A stretch of DNA of 64,000 nucleotides from Nitrososphaerota archaeon (GCA_028866895.1 JAGWHF010000005.1:22212-86211), one strand, 5' to 3'. Positions 15,910 through 25,164 are shown, counted from the first letter of the stretch. The notes: generated from the sequence alone by a model not told the origin. Translations and numbers: made by a program.

Positions 15910-17694
15910 TTAGTTTTTGGGCTTTGGCCTGCCAAATTTTTCATGTACCTGATCCCTAAAAATTGTCAATCCTATCCTCTTTGCATATGGTTGACCCTTC
16001 GCAAATGACTCTGCCATCTTTTTTACGAGTTTAATATCCACCTTCGGAGGCATTGGCGGTTCAAAAGGATCAACGCATGCCTCTATAATGGTGGGCTTTG
16101 TCTGCGACATAGCCTCATGAATTATGCCCTTTATCTCCCCAGGTTCCCTGATTGAGTACCCCTTCCCACCGCATGCCTTGGCAAATCCCACAAAATCTAT
16201 TGGTGAAAAATCAATCCCATATTCGGGGTTCCCGAGGAAGGCCATCTGTTCCCACCTTATCATACCCAGTATGTCATTTTTTATTATTATCACCTTTATT
16301 GGCAGGTCGTATTTGACCGCCGTCGCAAATTCTGCCATGAGCATGGAAAAACCGCCGTCACCAACAAAGGCCACGGATTGTCTTTCGGGAAAAGCAATTT
16401 GCGCTGCTATTGCATATGGTAATCCGCAAGCCATGGAAGCTAGGGTTCCTGAGAGAGAAAATTTCATCCCTTTTCTCAAATTAATGTGACGCGCGGCCCA
16501 TATGGTATTAGTTCCGCTGTCAACAGAAATTATTGCGTCATCCTTCAATTCGTCAGAAACTGCCGCTGCAATCAGTTGAGGTTTTATTGGCTTTATGGTA
16601 GGATCCGACGAATTGATCAGTTTCGTCCATTTCTTCATTTCGTCCTGTTTTGACTTTAGAAATTTTTCATCTTTTTGTCGCAAGAGAGGCAGTAACTTTG
16701 CAAGAGTAAGTTTCGCATCCCCCACAAGACCTACCTCCACGGGATAACGCAGTCCTATCCGGTCTGGAAAGATGTCAATCTGCACTCCCCTCGCCTTGCC
16801 AGGTTTTGGCAGGTATTCGATATAAGGGAATGATGTACCTACCATCAACAAAGTATCTGCCTCTTCCATTGCATTGCTTGCAGGTTCCGTCCCAAGCAAA
16901 CCAAGCCCTCCCATGCTGCACGGGTCATCGTCCCCAATTACCGCCTTTCCAAGCAGTGCTTTTACAACAGGCGCCGAAAGCCGCCTTGCAATTGCAATGA
17001 CCTCGTCGCTTGCATCAAGCGCCCCCTGGCCCACCAACAGCACCGTCTTTTTCCCAGAGTTGAGAATCTGTGCTGCTTTCTCCAAAAGGACGGTGTCAGG
17101 TACCCTGTTTAATGTAGTGGGAGAAAGGAGGTGCGCCGTATGACCCCCTACATTGTGCCGCGTATATTCGCCCCTGAGCTTCTTTTCCTGCACATCAATA
17201 GGTATTGTGATGTGACTCACCCCCCTTAGCGAGAGCGCACTTCTGCAAGCAATGTCCATCACAGATTCTGCATGTTCAGGGCTGTTTACCATGTTATTGT
17301 ACACGGCCACATCGGAGAAGAGTTGCACCAGGTTCACATCCTGCTGGTATTTTGAGCCCATCACGTCAGAATATGTATTTCCCGTTATGGCAATAACGGG
17401 GGCACCATCAGCTTTTGCGTCGTAAAGTCCTGTAATGAGGTGCGTGGCCCCTGGCCCAGAGGTTGCAACGCATGCTCCCAGTTTTCCAGTATACTTGGCA
17501 TAGGCACACGCCATAAACGCAGCCGATTCTTCGTGCCTTACCAGAATGAACCTGATTTCTTCTTTTTTTCTCCTTAACGCCTCGATCACCCCATTTATAC
17601 CATCCCCGGGTATTCCAAAGATGACCTCAACTCCCCATCCCTTCAATGAGGCGACCACGATATCTGCAGTCCTCAGTCCCTCATTTTCCGTCAT
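15910..17694 (-). CDS. thiamine-diphosphate-dependent enzyme, pyruvate oxidase/acetolactate synthase-like
   Basis: This 594-residue protein has three domains. The N-terminal PYR domain carries the conserved Glu in RHEESAAFMACAYAKYTG and SGPGATHLITGLYDAKADG. The middle domain has VLLVGQGALD. The C-terminal PP domain carries the ThDP/Mg motif GDGGFSMLMAEFATAVKYD followed after about 27 residues by Asn (IIIKNDILG). The residue pattern (VIFGIPGDGINGVIEAL, KYQQDVNLVQLFSDVA) is closer to PoxB-like pyruvate oxidases than to IlvB. The gene stands alone, not next to an ilvH/ilvC pair, although ilvC occurs at 32.7 kb. Products could be acetate plus CO2 or acetyl phosphate; the electron acceptor is unknown. 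Confidence 0.82.
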   Translation of the reverse strand: MTENEGLRTADIVVASLKGWGVEVIFGIPGDGINGVIEALRRKKEEIRFILVRHEESAAFMACAYAKYTGKLGACVATSGPGATHLITGLYDAKADGAPVIAITGNTYSDVMGSKYQQDVNLVQLFSDVAVYNNMVNSPEHAESVMDIACRSALSLRGVSHITIPIDVQEKKLRGEYTRHNVGGHTAHLLSPTTLNRVPDTVLLEKAAQILNSGKKTVLLVGQGALDASDEVIAIARRLSAPVVKALLGKAVIGDDDPCSMGGLGLLGTEPASNAMEEADTLLMVGTSFPYIEYLPKPGKARGVQIDIFPDRIGLRYPVEVGLVGDAKLTLAKLLPLLRQKDEKFLKSKQDEMKKWTKLINSSDPTIKPIKPQLIAAAVSDELKDDAIISVDSGTNTIWAARHINLRKGMKFSLSGTLASMACGLPYAIAAQIAFPERQSVAFVGDGGFSMLMAEFATAVKYDLPIKVIIIKNDILGMIRWEQMAFLGNPEYGIDFSPIDFVGFAKACGGKGYSIREPGEIKGIIHEAMSQTKPTIIEACVDPFEPPMPPKVDIKLVKKMAESFAKGQPYAKRIGLTIFRDQVHEKFGRPKPKN

Positions 17695-17839
17695 GACACT
17701 ATATTTTCATACTTTGATAAGAATATTCGCGTGATTACCACAATCCCATATTTTTCAAATATTCCACGTTATCCGGTCCAAAGGCAACCACCGCAATGGA
17801 ATAACAAAATATACCCATATTCGACTTATTACCTACAGA

Positions 17840-18238
17840 ATGACATCGGAGGAACATCAAAGGTTACTCAACCTGCTTGCAAACACGCTAGAATCGCAGG
17901 GAGTCAAGATAACCCACATGGACATTGCAGGTATGCCACAGTTTTTCGATGAAAAATACAGAAACTTGCCGATGCCAAGTGAGAGAGATGGGCACATTCC
18001 CGACTTGGAGGGTATGAAGGGCGCGCTCAGGTATTTTGGCGAGGCTAAGGTAAAGATAAAGGGGGATCCAGACGTAGATGCACAAATCAGGGCATTTACA
18101 AACAGGGAGATGAATGGAAAAGACATCCCGCTCCACATAGTAATACCAAAGAAACTCAAGAAAGAGCTGGAGGGACGGCTATACAAACTTGGGCTGTACG
18201 ACAAGTACAAAAAAGGCATAATCAAGGTGTGGTCATAA
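17840..18238 (+). CDS. unknown protein with a possible PD-(D/E)xK nuclease-like core
   Basis: This 132-residue protein is divergent from the ThDP enzyme. After an N-terminal helix come the segments ERDGHIPDLEG and, 17 residues later, FGEAKVKIKGDPD, then a helix with VDAQIRAFTN and strands IPLHIVIPKK. Asp in PDLEG plus Glu and Lys in GEAK spaced this way, followed by a helix with a conserved Gln, is the layout of the PD-(D/E)xK restriction-like fold. That would make it a small DNA or RNA endonuclease or a Holliday-junction-like enzyme. The assignment is from pattern only; I do not recognise a named family. It precedes ileS on the same strand by about 80 nt. Confidence 0.6.
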   Translation: MTSEEHQRLLNLLANTLESQGVKITHMDIAGMPQFFDEKYRNLPMPSERDGHIPDLEGMKGALRYFGEAKVKIKGDPDVDAQIRAFTNREMNGKDIPLHIVIPKKLKKELEGRLYKLGLYDKYKKGIIKVWS

Positions 18239-18285
18239 GTTAGATCCAGCATCCAATGACAAACATGGAATCGGCATAATCTACC

Positions 18286-18293
18286 TTTATAAA
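18286..18293 (+). promoter_or_regulatory. TATA box of ileS
   Basis: TTTATAAA is centred about 30 nt before the ileS ATG at 18320, so the mRNA would be leaderless or carry only a few leader bases. There is no Shine-Dalgarno sequence, consistent with that. Confidence 0.55.
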
Positions 18294-18319
18294 ATCACCA
18301 AGATACCTATCATCTGCTA

Positions 18320-21300
18320 ATGCCAATCTCAAGCGAGTTTGATCCAAAGAAAATAGAGGGCGATGTGAGGATGGAGGTTTCAAAGGTGGATCTTGAGAAG
18401 ATTATTTTTGATTCCCCCGCCAAGAAGAAAACAATTGCCTTTGTGGAAGGTCCGCCCACCATGAATGGTACGCCGCATGTAGGCCATCTGCGTGGAAGAA
18501 TAATGAAGGACCTATGGTATAGGTTCATGACGCTTTCGGGTTATCGAGTAATCTTCAATGCTGGTTGGGACACGCAGGGCCTCCCCGTAGAGCTTCAAGC
18601 TGAAAAGGAACTTGGAATTACTGGCAGCAAATCCCAGGTTATCGAGTCAGCCGGCATTGAAAAGATTGTTTCCGAATGCAAGAAAATCGTCCACAGGTTT
18701 AATGAAAAATGGGTTGAATCCGACAGCTTGCTTGGAATGGCCTTTAACCAAAAAGAAGCTTACTGGACTTACAAGGATGAATATATTGAAAGAGAATGGA
18801 AATATCTTAAGAAGGCACAAGAAGGTGGGATTCTCTCCGAGGCATACAAGGTGGTGGCATACTGTCCGAGTTGCCAGACCTCGCTGAGCCACGCCGAGGT
18901 GAACCAAGGATATGAGACTGTACAAGATCCATCACTTTTCTACAAGGTCAGGTTACAAGACGAAAACGCCTACCTGATTGTTTGGACTACAATGCCTTTC
19001 ACTCTTGTTACTGATACCTTAGTGGGAGTAAATCCGGAAGAAAGTTATGTTTACCTAAAGGTTGAAAAGGAAACATGGATCGTTGGAAAAACTCGGCTCG
19101 ATGAATTTGCAAAGGAGGTACGGCTCGAAGGGTTTACGATCATCAAGGAGGTAGCGGGTTCGACGCTCGAGGGTAAGAAATACATCCACCCACTCTTAGA
19201 GGACATACCTGGTCTCAAAGAGCAATCCCGCCATCCAAGTTTCCACATCGTGGTATCAGAGGACTTTGTTGACATAAAGACTGGCAGTGGATTGGTTCAC
19301 CTCTCCCCAGCAAACGGTGAAGAAGATTTCGAGATAGCTACAAGGAGAAAGATACCGATATTCAACCCCATAAATGATGAGGCGGTATTTACCAAAGAGG
19401 CGGGAATTTTTTCAGGACTTTTCGTCAGGGATGCGGATGACAAGATAGTAACCATCCTAAGGGAAAAAAATGCCCTTGTAAGAATAGGCAGGATTAAGCA
19501 CCAGTATCCATTATGCTGGAGGTCGCATCACAAGTTGCTATGGCTTGCAAGAAGAGGCTTCTTCTACTTCCTCGACAGGCTGGGAGACAAGGCGGTAAAG
19601 GCGGCTGAAAATGCCGAGTATTTTTTCGAGCCGCCCAGAAACCGGTTCTTGGAAATAATCAGAGATAAGCACCCATGGTGTATCTCGAGAGAACGCATTT
19701 GGGGCTGCCCCCTTCCCCTATGGAGATGTAAAAATTGTTCCAATCAAAAATGGTTCTTTTCAAGGGAGGAAATCGTAAAGTCAGCGTCAGGACTCCCCGA
19801 CGGCCCAGACTTTGAATTACATAGGCCTTGGATTGACAGGGTTGCCATAACTTGCGATCGATGCAAATCCACAATGGAAAGAGAACAGTTTGTTTTGGAC
19901 ACCTGGCATAACAGTGGAGCTGCACCATATGCGTCTCTCTCCGACGAAGAATTCAAGGAATTCATCCCAGCCGTATTCCTTACGGAAGGAATCGACCAAA
20001 CGCGAGGGTGGGCATATACCCTCCTCATAGAGAATGTTATCTTCAATAATTCCCCCACAGCCCCCTTCAAATCATTTCTTTTTCAGGGACACGTCCTAGA
20101 TAAAAATGGCAATAAAATGAGCAAAAGTTTGGGCAATGTAATTGATGCAATAGAACTGCTCAAGGAATACCCAGTAGATTTAATCAGACTTTATTTCATG
20201 TGGAAATCCAGTCCAATAGAACCTCTAAACTTCAGTACGGAAGAGCTTGTTTCAAGACCCTACCAAATCCTAAGCACGTTATACCATCTACACCTTTATC
20301 TGAAACAAAACAGCGAATTTGACAAATACGATAGCAAATTCTCGGTAGAATGGGCAAAAAGAAAAAATCTTCTCAAGGAACCTGAGATATGGATATTGGC
20401 AAAACTCCAAAAGGTTATCACAAACGTTAGGGAGTCCCTAGAAAGGTGCAGATTTCACGATTCGGCAAGGGCAATAGACGATTTTGTAATCAACTCAGTA
20501 AGCCAGGAGTACATACCCATCACAAGGGAAGAGTTGTGGACTGAGGACGAAAATGCAAGAGAGCGAAGGTTTGCCATCTACGCCACGCTCGGGGAAATCC
20601 TAAGAACTCTGGATATTTTGCTTCATCCGTTCTGCCCGTTTACTACTCAGTATCTGTATGGGGCGATGTTCCGAGAAAAAGAGAACATACTTCTTGAGAA
20701 TTACCCAGATCCTCAAGAATTCCTGAGCAATGACCAGATAGAGGAAGCATTCGACCTGATGAAGGAGACAGTATCTGTATCCGCAGCAGCAAGAATGAAG
20801 GGAAAATTGAAAAGACGATGGCCGCTAACAGAGGCAATCATATGTGTAGAATCATTGCAAAAGCAGAAACTCGATTCTCTTTCTGATCTTTTACTTTTGC
20901 AGCTTAACGTAGAAAGTTACAAGATAGTAGAAATTCCAAAATCCGAAGGTCTTGAATTCCTCTCACACCTCATGAAAGCAGGAATCCCAGTAGAGCCTAG
21001 GATAAATTTGGACAGAAAAAAGATCGGCCCCAAGGCAAAACAGGACATGGAGAAGCTAATATCCAAATTCTCGGCCACATCTCCTGAAACAATCGTCCAC
21101 GGCCTGCTTGAAAATGGGAGGTATTCCTTCGAGTTTGACGGCCGTTCCATAGACATCCTCAAGGAAGAGGTCAATGTTGATTTTGTCGAAAAGGGAGGAT
21201 TTGCCATGGCAAGACGAGATTCACTTGTAGTACTCATCAGCACGTCTAGGAATCGTGAAATGATGGCACGCGGTCTTGTCAGGGATATAGCAAGGAGGCT

Positions 21301-21517
21301 GCAAGTACTAAGAAAAGAGAGAGGCTACAATCCAACGCAAGTGCTCGAATGCGCCTTTATCCTGGGCCTTGATGATGACTCCCTTTCCATGGTAGGCGAG
21401 AGGCAGAAGGATCTCTCGTTCCTTGTCAGGGTCAAAAAGATCCAGTTTTCGAACGGGGCCACGGCCTACAAGGAGGAGGATCTTGATGGTCAAAAGATAC
21501 GCATCTCAATAGAATAG
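18320..21517 (+). CDS. ileS: isoleucyl-tRNA synthetase
   Basis: This 1065-residue class I synthetase charges tRNA-Ile. The HIGH-type motif HVGH is at residues 53-56 (PTMNGTPHVGHLRGR) and KMSKS lies near residue 600 (NGNKMSKSLGN). The large CP1 editing insertion is between them, starting with a zinc-like CPSC segment (VAYCPSCQTSL). A second cysteine group, CKNC/CDRC around residues 472-514, and the anticodon-binding helical domain plus C-terminal domain follow. Its length fits archaeal/eukaryal-type IleRS. It is followed 44 nt later by a small unknown gene on the same strand. Confidence 0.97.
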   Translation: MPISSEFDPKKIEGDVRMEVSKVDLEKIIFDSPAKKKTIAFVEGPPTMNGTPHVGHLRGRIMKDLWYRFMTLSGYRVIFNAGWDTQGLPVELQAEKELGITGSKSQVIESAGIEKIVSECKKIVHRFNEKWVESDSLLGMAFNQKEAYWTYKDEYIEREWKYLKKAQEGGILSEAYKVVAYCPSCQTSLSHAEVNQGYETVQDPSLFYKVRLQDENAYLIVWTTMPFTLVTDTLVGVNPEESYVYLKVEKETWIVGKTRLDEFAKEVRLEGFTIIKEVAGSTLEGKKYIHPLLEDIPGLKEQSRHPSFHIVVSEDFVDIKTGSGLVHLSPANGEEDFEIATRRKIPIFNPINDEAVFTKEAGIFSGLFVRDADDKIVTILREKNALVRIGRIKHQYPLCWRSHHKLLWLARRGFFYFLDRLGDKAVKAAENAEYFFEPPRNRFLEIIRDKHPWCISRERIWGCPLPLWRCKNCSNQKWFFSREEIVKSASGLPDGPDFELHRPWIDRVAITCDRCKSTMEREQFVLDTWHNSGAAPYASLSDEEFKEFIPAVFLTEGIDQTRGWAYTLLIENVIFNNSPTAPFKSFLFQGHVLDKNGNKMSKSLGNVIDAIELLKEYPVDLIRLYFMWKSSPIEPLNFSTEELVSRPYQILSTLYHLHLYLKQNSEFDKYDSKFSVEWAKRKNLLKEPEIWILAKLQKVITNVRESLERCRFHDSARAIDDFVINSVSQEYIPITREELWTEDENARERRFAIYATLGEILRTLDILLHPFCPFTTQYLYGAMFREKENILLENYPDPQEFLSNDQIEEAFDLMKETVSVSAAARMKGKLKRRWPLTEAIICVESLQKQKLDSLSDLLLLQLNVESYKIVEIPKSEGLEFLSHLMKAGIPVEPRINLDRKKIGPKAKQDMEKLISKFSATSPETIVHGLLENGRYSFEFDGRSIDILKEEVNVDFVEKGGFAMARRDSLVVLISTSRNREMMARGLVRDIARRLQVLRKERGYNPTQVLECAFILGLDDDSLSMVGERQKDLSFLVRVKKIQFSNGATAYKEEDLDGQKIRISIE

Positions 21518-21561
21518 CCATGAATCCATCCGGTTAAATAACAAATGATCGTATAATCTTC

Positions 21562-21891
21562 ATGCCAAAACAAATCACGCTTGATGGATGGTTGTTATCC
21601 CATTTTCAGGTTTTGTTAAAGCGCGGATCCGCCCACGTTGCCAGGACCAAGATTCCCATCGTGCTTTATAGGACAACCATGGAAGAGGAGGGGGATTCCT
21701 ACCAGGAGGCGGTATGTACCCTAACCGAGGGGCACATTATAGTTCAGCTGGTGACATCAGGTGGAAATATCCCGCCAAGTTTCCAACAACAGATGGTTTT
21801 CACCTTAGACGAATTTCCAAGCTGGCTTGTAAAAAAGAGCAGGGATCTCTTGCTTTCATGCGTGGATTTGTTGGAGGTTCAGTTCAGTTAA
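21562..21891 (+). CDS. small protein of unknown function downstream of ileS
   Basis: This 109-residue soluble protein starts MPKQITLDGWLLSHFQVLL. It looks like alternating strands and helices with an acidic middle (TTMEEEGDSYQEA) and a helical C-terminus (DLLLSCVDLLEVQFS). It has one Cys in each half and no metal motif. It has clear coding character and a proper spacer to ileS, and probably its own promoter in the AT-rich 44-nt gap or read-through from ileS. I do not recognise the family and assign no function. A hairpin 23 nt after its stop may end the transcript. Confidence 0.55.
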   Translation: MPKQITLDGWLLSHFQVLLKRGSAHVARTKIPIVLYRTTMEEEGDSYQEAVCTLTEGHIIVQLVTSGGNIPPSFQQQMVFTLDEFPSWLVKKSRDLLLSCVDLLEVQFS

Positions 21892-21913
21892 CAAAAAGAG
21901 GTTCAAAGCAGTA

Positions 21914-21936
21914 GTCCGAGGGAAATCCCATCGGAC
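21914..21936 (+). terminator. hairpin after the ileS-downstream gene
   Basis: GTCCGAGGG and CCC-A-TCGGAC pair with one bulged A and an AAAT loop, 23 nt after the stop of the preceding gene. There is no T-run behind it, so it may be a processing or stability element rather than a classical terminator. Confidence 0.35.
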
Positions 21937-22334
21937 CACCACTAGGTAAGAAACTACAACTTACAATATAGGTGACTCACATGTATAGAAAAGAATGTGT
22001 TCGTTCATTATGAAAGATAAACACGCCAAAATTGCAGATGGTTGCAGTATCAGGGAATAGGATCGATCTTCATCATTTTCCAGTGCAATGCCCATTCTAG
22101 CCTAAAATTAGAAACTTGGTGCACATTTGCTTGCAATCCCTCCAAGTCAGACACGATGGCTTATTATCAGGTATAACAGGTTTTTGAAATCAGGAAATTC
22201 CGTGAGTTTGACATACAGCGGATTCAGAAATTGTCAATTTATGATTCCTATTTTGAATTTTTACCAATAAAATCAACATAATCCAATTATACCGGTACTT
22301 TTATCTCATTTTAAGAGGTTTAATCAAAAACCTG

Positions 22335-22435
22335 CAAGATGAAGAATGTTTTGGAGTTAGACCGAGTACCCGAAGGATACTCTCTTGCCATGGCCCTACT
22401 CCAAAACATTCCTACGTTATGAAAAGGTGTTTTTA
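22335..22435 (+). ncRNA. candidate structured non-coding RNA
   Basis: GAATGTTTTGGAGT (22344-22357) pairs perfectly with ACTCCAAAACATTC (22398-22411), a 14-bp stem. Inside it, GAGTACC (22364-22370) pairs with GG-A-TACTC (22375-22382, one bulged A) around a CGAA tetraloop. TTTTT at about 22430-22434 could end the transcript. A TATA-like stretch (ACTTTTATCTC near 22297-22307) is about 30 nt before the proposed start. sucC has its own TATA box 180 nt downstream, so this is not simply its leader. It does not match 5S, SRP or RNase P RNA, or a tRNA, as far as I can see. Strand and ends are inferred. Confidence 0.4.
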
Positions 22436-22614
22436 ACTCTCCTTATCACAAAATCCGAACGGTATGATATATCACGTCCTCTCGATTCTGCGGGACACAG
22501 GCAGACCCAACAATTGAAAAATCATGATGTTGAATGACCTTACCCATCATTGCGATCGATAAGAAAGATCTAGAAGATTTCCAAGATCAAAAATCTTGCT
22601 TGTCCAGCCAACAG

Positions 22615-22622
22615 ATTATAAA
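22615..22622 (+). promoter_or_regulatory. TATA box of sucCD
   Basis: ATTATAAA lies about 27 nt before the sucC ATG at 22646. This implies a leaderless sucCD transcript starting at or very near the start codon. Confidence 0.55.
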
Positions 22623-22645
22623 GACCATGAAATTGAAATTGTTCG

Positions 22646-23758
22646 ATGCGTTTACTTGAATATCAGGCAAAATCGTTGTTTTCAGATTATGCCATTCCAA
22701 TACCCCAAGGTTTAACATCTACAGATATCGAGCAAGGCAGGAAAGACGCCACTGCATTAGGTTTTCCATTCGTCATAAAGGCACAGATGGCTGTTGGAGG
22801 AAGGGGCAAAGCTGGCGCCATACAAAAATGTCATAATGCCGACGAATTTGAGTTAAAGTACCCTGAGATCATGCAGAAGGTAGTAAAAGGAGAGAAGACG
22901 AGAGCCATCCTGCTTGAGAAAATGGCAGACATCAAAAAAGAAATCTACCTCTCGCTGTTCTTGAACCGTGGCAAGAGATGCTATACCATTATTGCTTCCG
23001 CCGAAGGGGGCGTAGAGATCGAATCTGTAAAAAACCAGATCATTAGAGAGGTAGGACTCGGAAACGTTGATCCAAAAATGGCAGAAGAGGTAGGAAAGGA
23101 TATCGGCCTGAAGGATAGCACGCTTTCGCAGTTTGTAGAAATATTGGAGAAATTATCAAAACTTACAGTGGAAAAGGAGGCCGAACTTGCAGAAATCAAC
23201 CCTCTAGCAATATTGAAGGAGGACAAGATTGTTGCTCTTGACGGCAAGGTGATAATTGACGACAACGCAATGTTCAGACACGAGGAATTGCGCAAGTTCC
23301 AAGAGGTTTCCGAGCTTGAGGAAAGGGCCGAGAAGAGTGGATTTTCCCTCGTAGAGCTTGACGGTAACATCGCAGTGGTTGGCAATGGCGCCGGCCTCGT
23401 GATGTCGACTTTGGATATGTTGTCGGATAACGGTGGAAAGCCCGCTTGTTTCCTCGATGTTGGCGGAGGTGCAACCACTGAGACCGTATACGAGGCGCTG
23501 ACTTTAATCAGCAGGATGAAGAAAGTAAAAGGAATCCTCGTCAACCTTTACGGCGGAATAGTAAAGACAACAACGGTGGCTACGGCTTTTATAAAAGCAT
23601 ACGAGAACAAGCTAATAGACGTCCCAGTTTTTGCAAGAATGTCAGGTGCAGAGGCTGACAAGTCGAAGGAGATGCTGAAGGGATCAAGGACCAGAATGTT
23701 CGACACGATTGAAGAAGCAATAAATGCGTCTGTTTTAGAGGTTAATAAAAATGGCTGA
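22646..23758 (+). CDS. sucC: succinyl-CoA synthetase (ADP-forming type) beta subunit
   Basis: This 370-residue ATP-grasp subunit starts MRLLEYQAKSLFSDYAIPIPQG. It carries FVIKAQMAVGGRGKAGAI near residue 45, the nucleotide loop EINPLAIL near 183 and GNGAGLVMSTLDMLSDNGG near 247. It pairs with SucD to convert succinyl-CoA, ADP and phosphate to succinate, CoA and ATP or the reverse. In carbon-fixing thaumarchaea succinyl-CoA is the product of methylmalonyl-CoA mutase, whose genes lie 6 kb downstream, so this enzyme links that cycle with the oxidative/reductive TCA branch. Its end overlaps the start of sucD by 8 nt. Confidence 0.95.
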   Translation: MRLLEYQAKSLFSDYAIPIPQGLTSTDIEQGRKDATALGFPFVIKAQMAVGGRGKAGAIQKCHNADEFELKYPEIMQKVVKGEKTRAILLEKMADIKKEIYLSLFLNRGKRCYTIIASAEGGVEIESVKNQIIREVGLGNVDPKMAEEVGKDIGLKDSTLSQFVEILEKLSKLTVEKEAELAEINPLAILKEDKIVALDGKVIIDDNAMFRHEELRKFQEVSELEERAEKSGFSLVELDGNIAVVGNGAGLVMSTLDMLSDNGGKPACFLDVGGGATTETVYEALTLISRMKKVKGILVNLYGGIVKTTTVATAFIKAYENKLIDVPVFARMSGAEADKSKEMLKGSRTRMFDTIEEAINASVLEVNKNG

Positions 23759-24671
23759 CCTTTTTGATTTACTGATTGGGAAAGAGGGGGACAAGGACTA
23801 CAAAAAGAAGCCAGTCATAGTGCAAGGAATAACCGGCAAGTTTGGTTCATTCCATACGCAGCAAATGCTTGCGTATGGCACAAATATCGTGGCAGGCGTC
23901 ACTCCGGGAAAGGGCGGACAGAAAATCGAGGGTGTTCCAATTTACGAGACCATGAGAGAGGCAGTCGAGGCTACAGGAGCAAAAATCTCCATCGTTTTCG
24001 TTCCTGCCAAATTCTTCCTAAATGCAGCACTTGATGCTTTAGAATCAGGAATCAAGCTATTAATCGCAATCCCAGAACATGTACCCGTAAGGGATGCCCT
24101 CAAAGTAGTGGAGTTAGCAAAGAAAAAGGATGCAATTGTTGTAGGCCCTAACACGCCCGGAGTCATAATACCAGGACTCATAAAGATTGGAATCATGCCT
24201 GCATCTCCCTTCACACCAGGAAGAATCGCCGTCATATCTAGAAGTGGGACTCTGATGTACGAGGTATCGCACAATCTTTCCCTCGCCAACTTTGGGCAGA
24301 GTATTTGTTTTGGGATAGGAGGCGACCCAATCAACGGAACTCCTTTGATACATGCTTTTGATACCATCCGTAACGGGGCCAACATAGATGGTGTCGTTGT
24401 TGTCGGAGAGATAGGAGGCGATGCGGAGGAGATGCTAGCCCAGCACATCATAGACACCAAATTCGACAAACCCGTTGTTGCCTACATAGCTGGCCGCGCA
24501 GCTCCCAAGGAAAAGAGGATGGGTCATGCAGGAGCCATTGTGTATGGAACCTACGGATCCGCGGAGTCGAAGGTTTCAATGTATGCCAAGGCAAACGTGC
24601 CCGTCGCCAAGCGACCAGCAGAGGTCCCTATGCTGCTTGCAGGCAAGTTGGGAAAGGGTAGAAACAAATAG
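23751..24671 (+). CDS. sucD: succinyl-CoA synthetase alpha subunit
   Basis: This 306-residue subunit has the CoA-binding Rossmann region ([19 protein letters not shown], then GVTPGKGG), [10 protein letters not shown] near residue 164 and the phosphorylated-histidine loop [18 protein letters not shown] near residue 257. It forms the catalytic complex with SucC. The start overlaps sucC, showing translational coupling. It is followed 22 nt later by rpl40e on the same strand. A slight N-terminal extension ([19 protein letters not shown]) precedes the usual first strand. Confidence 0.95.
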   Translation: MADLFDLLIGKEGDKDYKKKPVIVQGITGKFGSFHTQQMLAYGTNIVAGVTPGKGGQKIEGVPIYETMREAVEATGAKISIVFVPAKFFLNAALDALESGIKLLIAIPEHVPVRDALKVVELAKKKDAIVVGPNTPGVIIPGLIKIGIMPASPFTPGRIAVISRSGTLMYEVSHNLSLANFGQSICFGIGGDPINGTPLIHAFDTIRNGANIDGVVVVGEIGGDAEEMLAQHIIDTKFDKPVVAYIAGRAAPKEKRMGHAGAIVYGTYGSAESKVSMYAKANVPVAKRPAEVPMLLAGKLGKGRNK

Positions 24672-24693
24672 CAGGTAAGATGGAGAAAAAGAA

Positions 24694-24861
24694 ATGCCAA
24701 TTACAGACCCCCTTAAAAAGCAGATTGCCCAGAAGGCAAGATTATACTTTAAGGTGTGCTTCTCGTGCGGGGCAAAAAATTCCATGTCCGCCACCAGATG
24801 TCGCAAGTGTCATAATTCCTACCTGAGACTCAAGAATAGGACTCTCGGCATCAAAAAGTAG
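24694..24861 (+). CDS. rpl40e: large ribosomal subunit protein L40e
   Basis: This is a 55-residue zinc-ribbon protein: VCFSCGAKNSMSATRCRKCH gives the four zinc ligands C-x2-C ... C-x2-C, and the C-terminus is basic (LRLKNRTLGIKK). This is archaeal L40e, the counterpart of the ribosomal half of the eukaryotic ubiquitin-L40 fusion. It is 22 nt after sucD and may be co-transcribed. Its stop directly abuts the stop of the convergent gene at 24862. Confidence 0.9.
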   Translation: MPITDPLKKQIAQKARLYFKVCFSCGAKNSMSATRCRKCHNSYLRLKNRTLGIKK

Positions 24862-25164
24862 CTACTGGCTGCACCCGCAGCTGCAGCCTTCCCCCCCAGA
24901 AATGATCCTGAATTTGTTGGAGGCTTCAAATTTAGATTTTTGATAATGTGCCATATTGACCATTCTCTCAAAATTTGCACTTTTGCCATCGCGATGTTCC
25001 TGCAGAAACCAGTCCTCGATTTCCTTTACGCTGTACGTGTCCCCGCTCTGTAGGATCTTGGCGAATGTAGATTTGACAAGTTCTTCCTCGGCAGGCCCCA
25101 ACTGTATGCCTACATTCAGAAGACTGCGAAGATCCTGCAAAAGGGAAGCAGACTCTTTTTTCAT
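24862..25164 (-). CDS. small Cys-tailed protein of unknown function
   Basis: This is a 100-residue helical protein (SASLLQDLRSLLNVGIQLGP, then a Glu-rich helix and IEDWFLQEHRDG) with a striking C-terminal tail GGEGCSCGCSQ carrying three closely spaced cysteines, a likely metal- or thiol-reactive site. It has no signal peptide. The stop codon is immediately next to the L40e stop on the other strand. It is divergent from tpiA with about 100 nt between. I do not recognise the family. The tail could bind zinc, copper or an iron-sulfur cluster, or be a thiol carrier, but this is inference. Confidence 0.6.
   Translation of the reverse strand: MKKESASLLQDLRSLLNVGIQLGPAEEELVKSTFAKILQSGDTYSVKEIEDWFLQEHRDGKSANFERMVNMAHYQKSKFEASNKFRIISGGEGCSCGCSQ

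Larger units (their letters stand above)
21892..22645. other. 750-nt intergenic region with two structured elements
   Basis: No protein gene is evident on either strand. The stretch is AT-rich apart from two stem-loops: one at 21914-21936 just after the preceding gene, and a long one at 22344-22411 followed by a T-run. The remaining sequence (about 21960-22300) shows no repeat, tRNA or clear box C/D pattern that I can support. The final 30 nt carry the sucC promoter. A gap this long is exceptional in this window, where most spacers are under 150 nt. Confidence 0.5.

Noticed and set aside
15910..17694. Acetolactate synthase large subunit (ilvB)
   Set aside because: No regulatory subunit or ilvC next to it, and its motifs are closer to PoxB-like oxidases; kept as a general ThDP enzyme.
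21892..22645. tRNA, 5S, SRP or RNase P RNA in the long gap
   Set aside because: I could not find a cloverleaf, T-loop or the conserved cores of these RNAs; only unassigned stem-loops are supportable.
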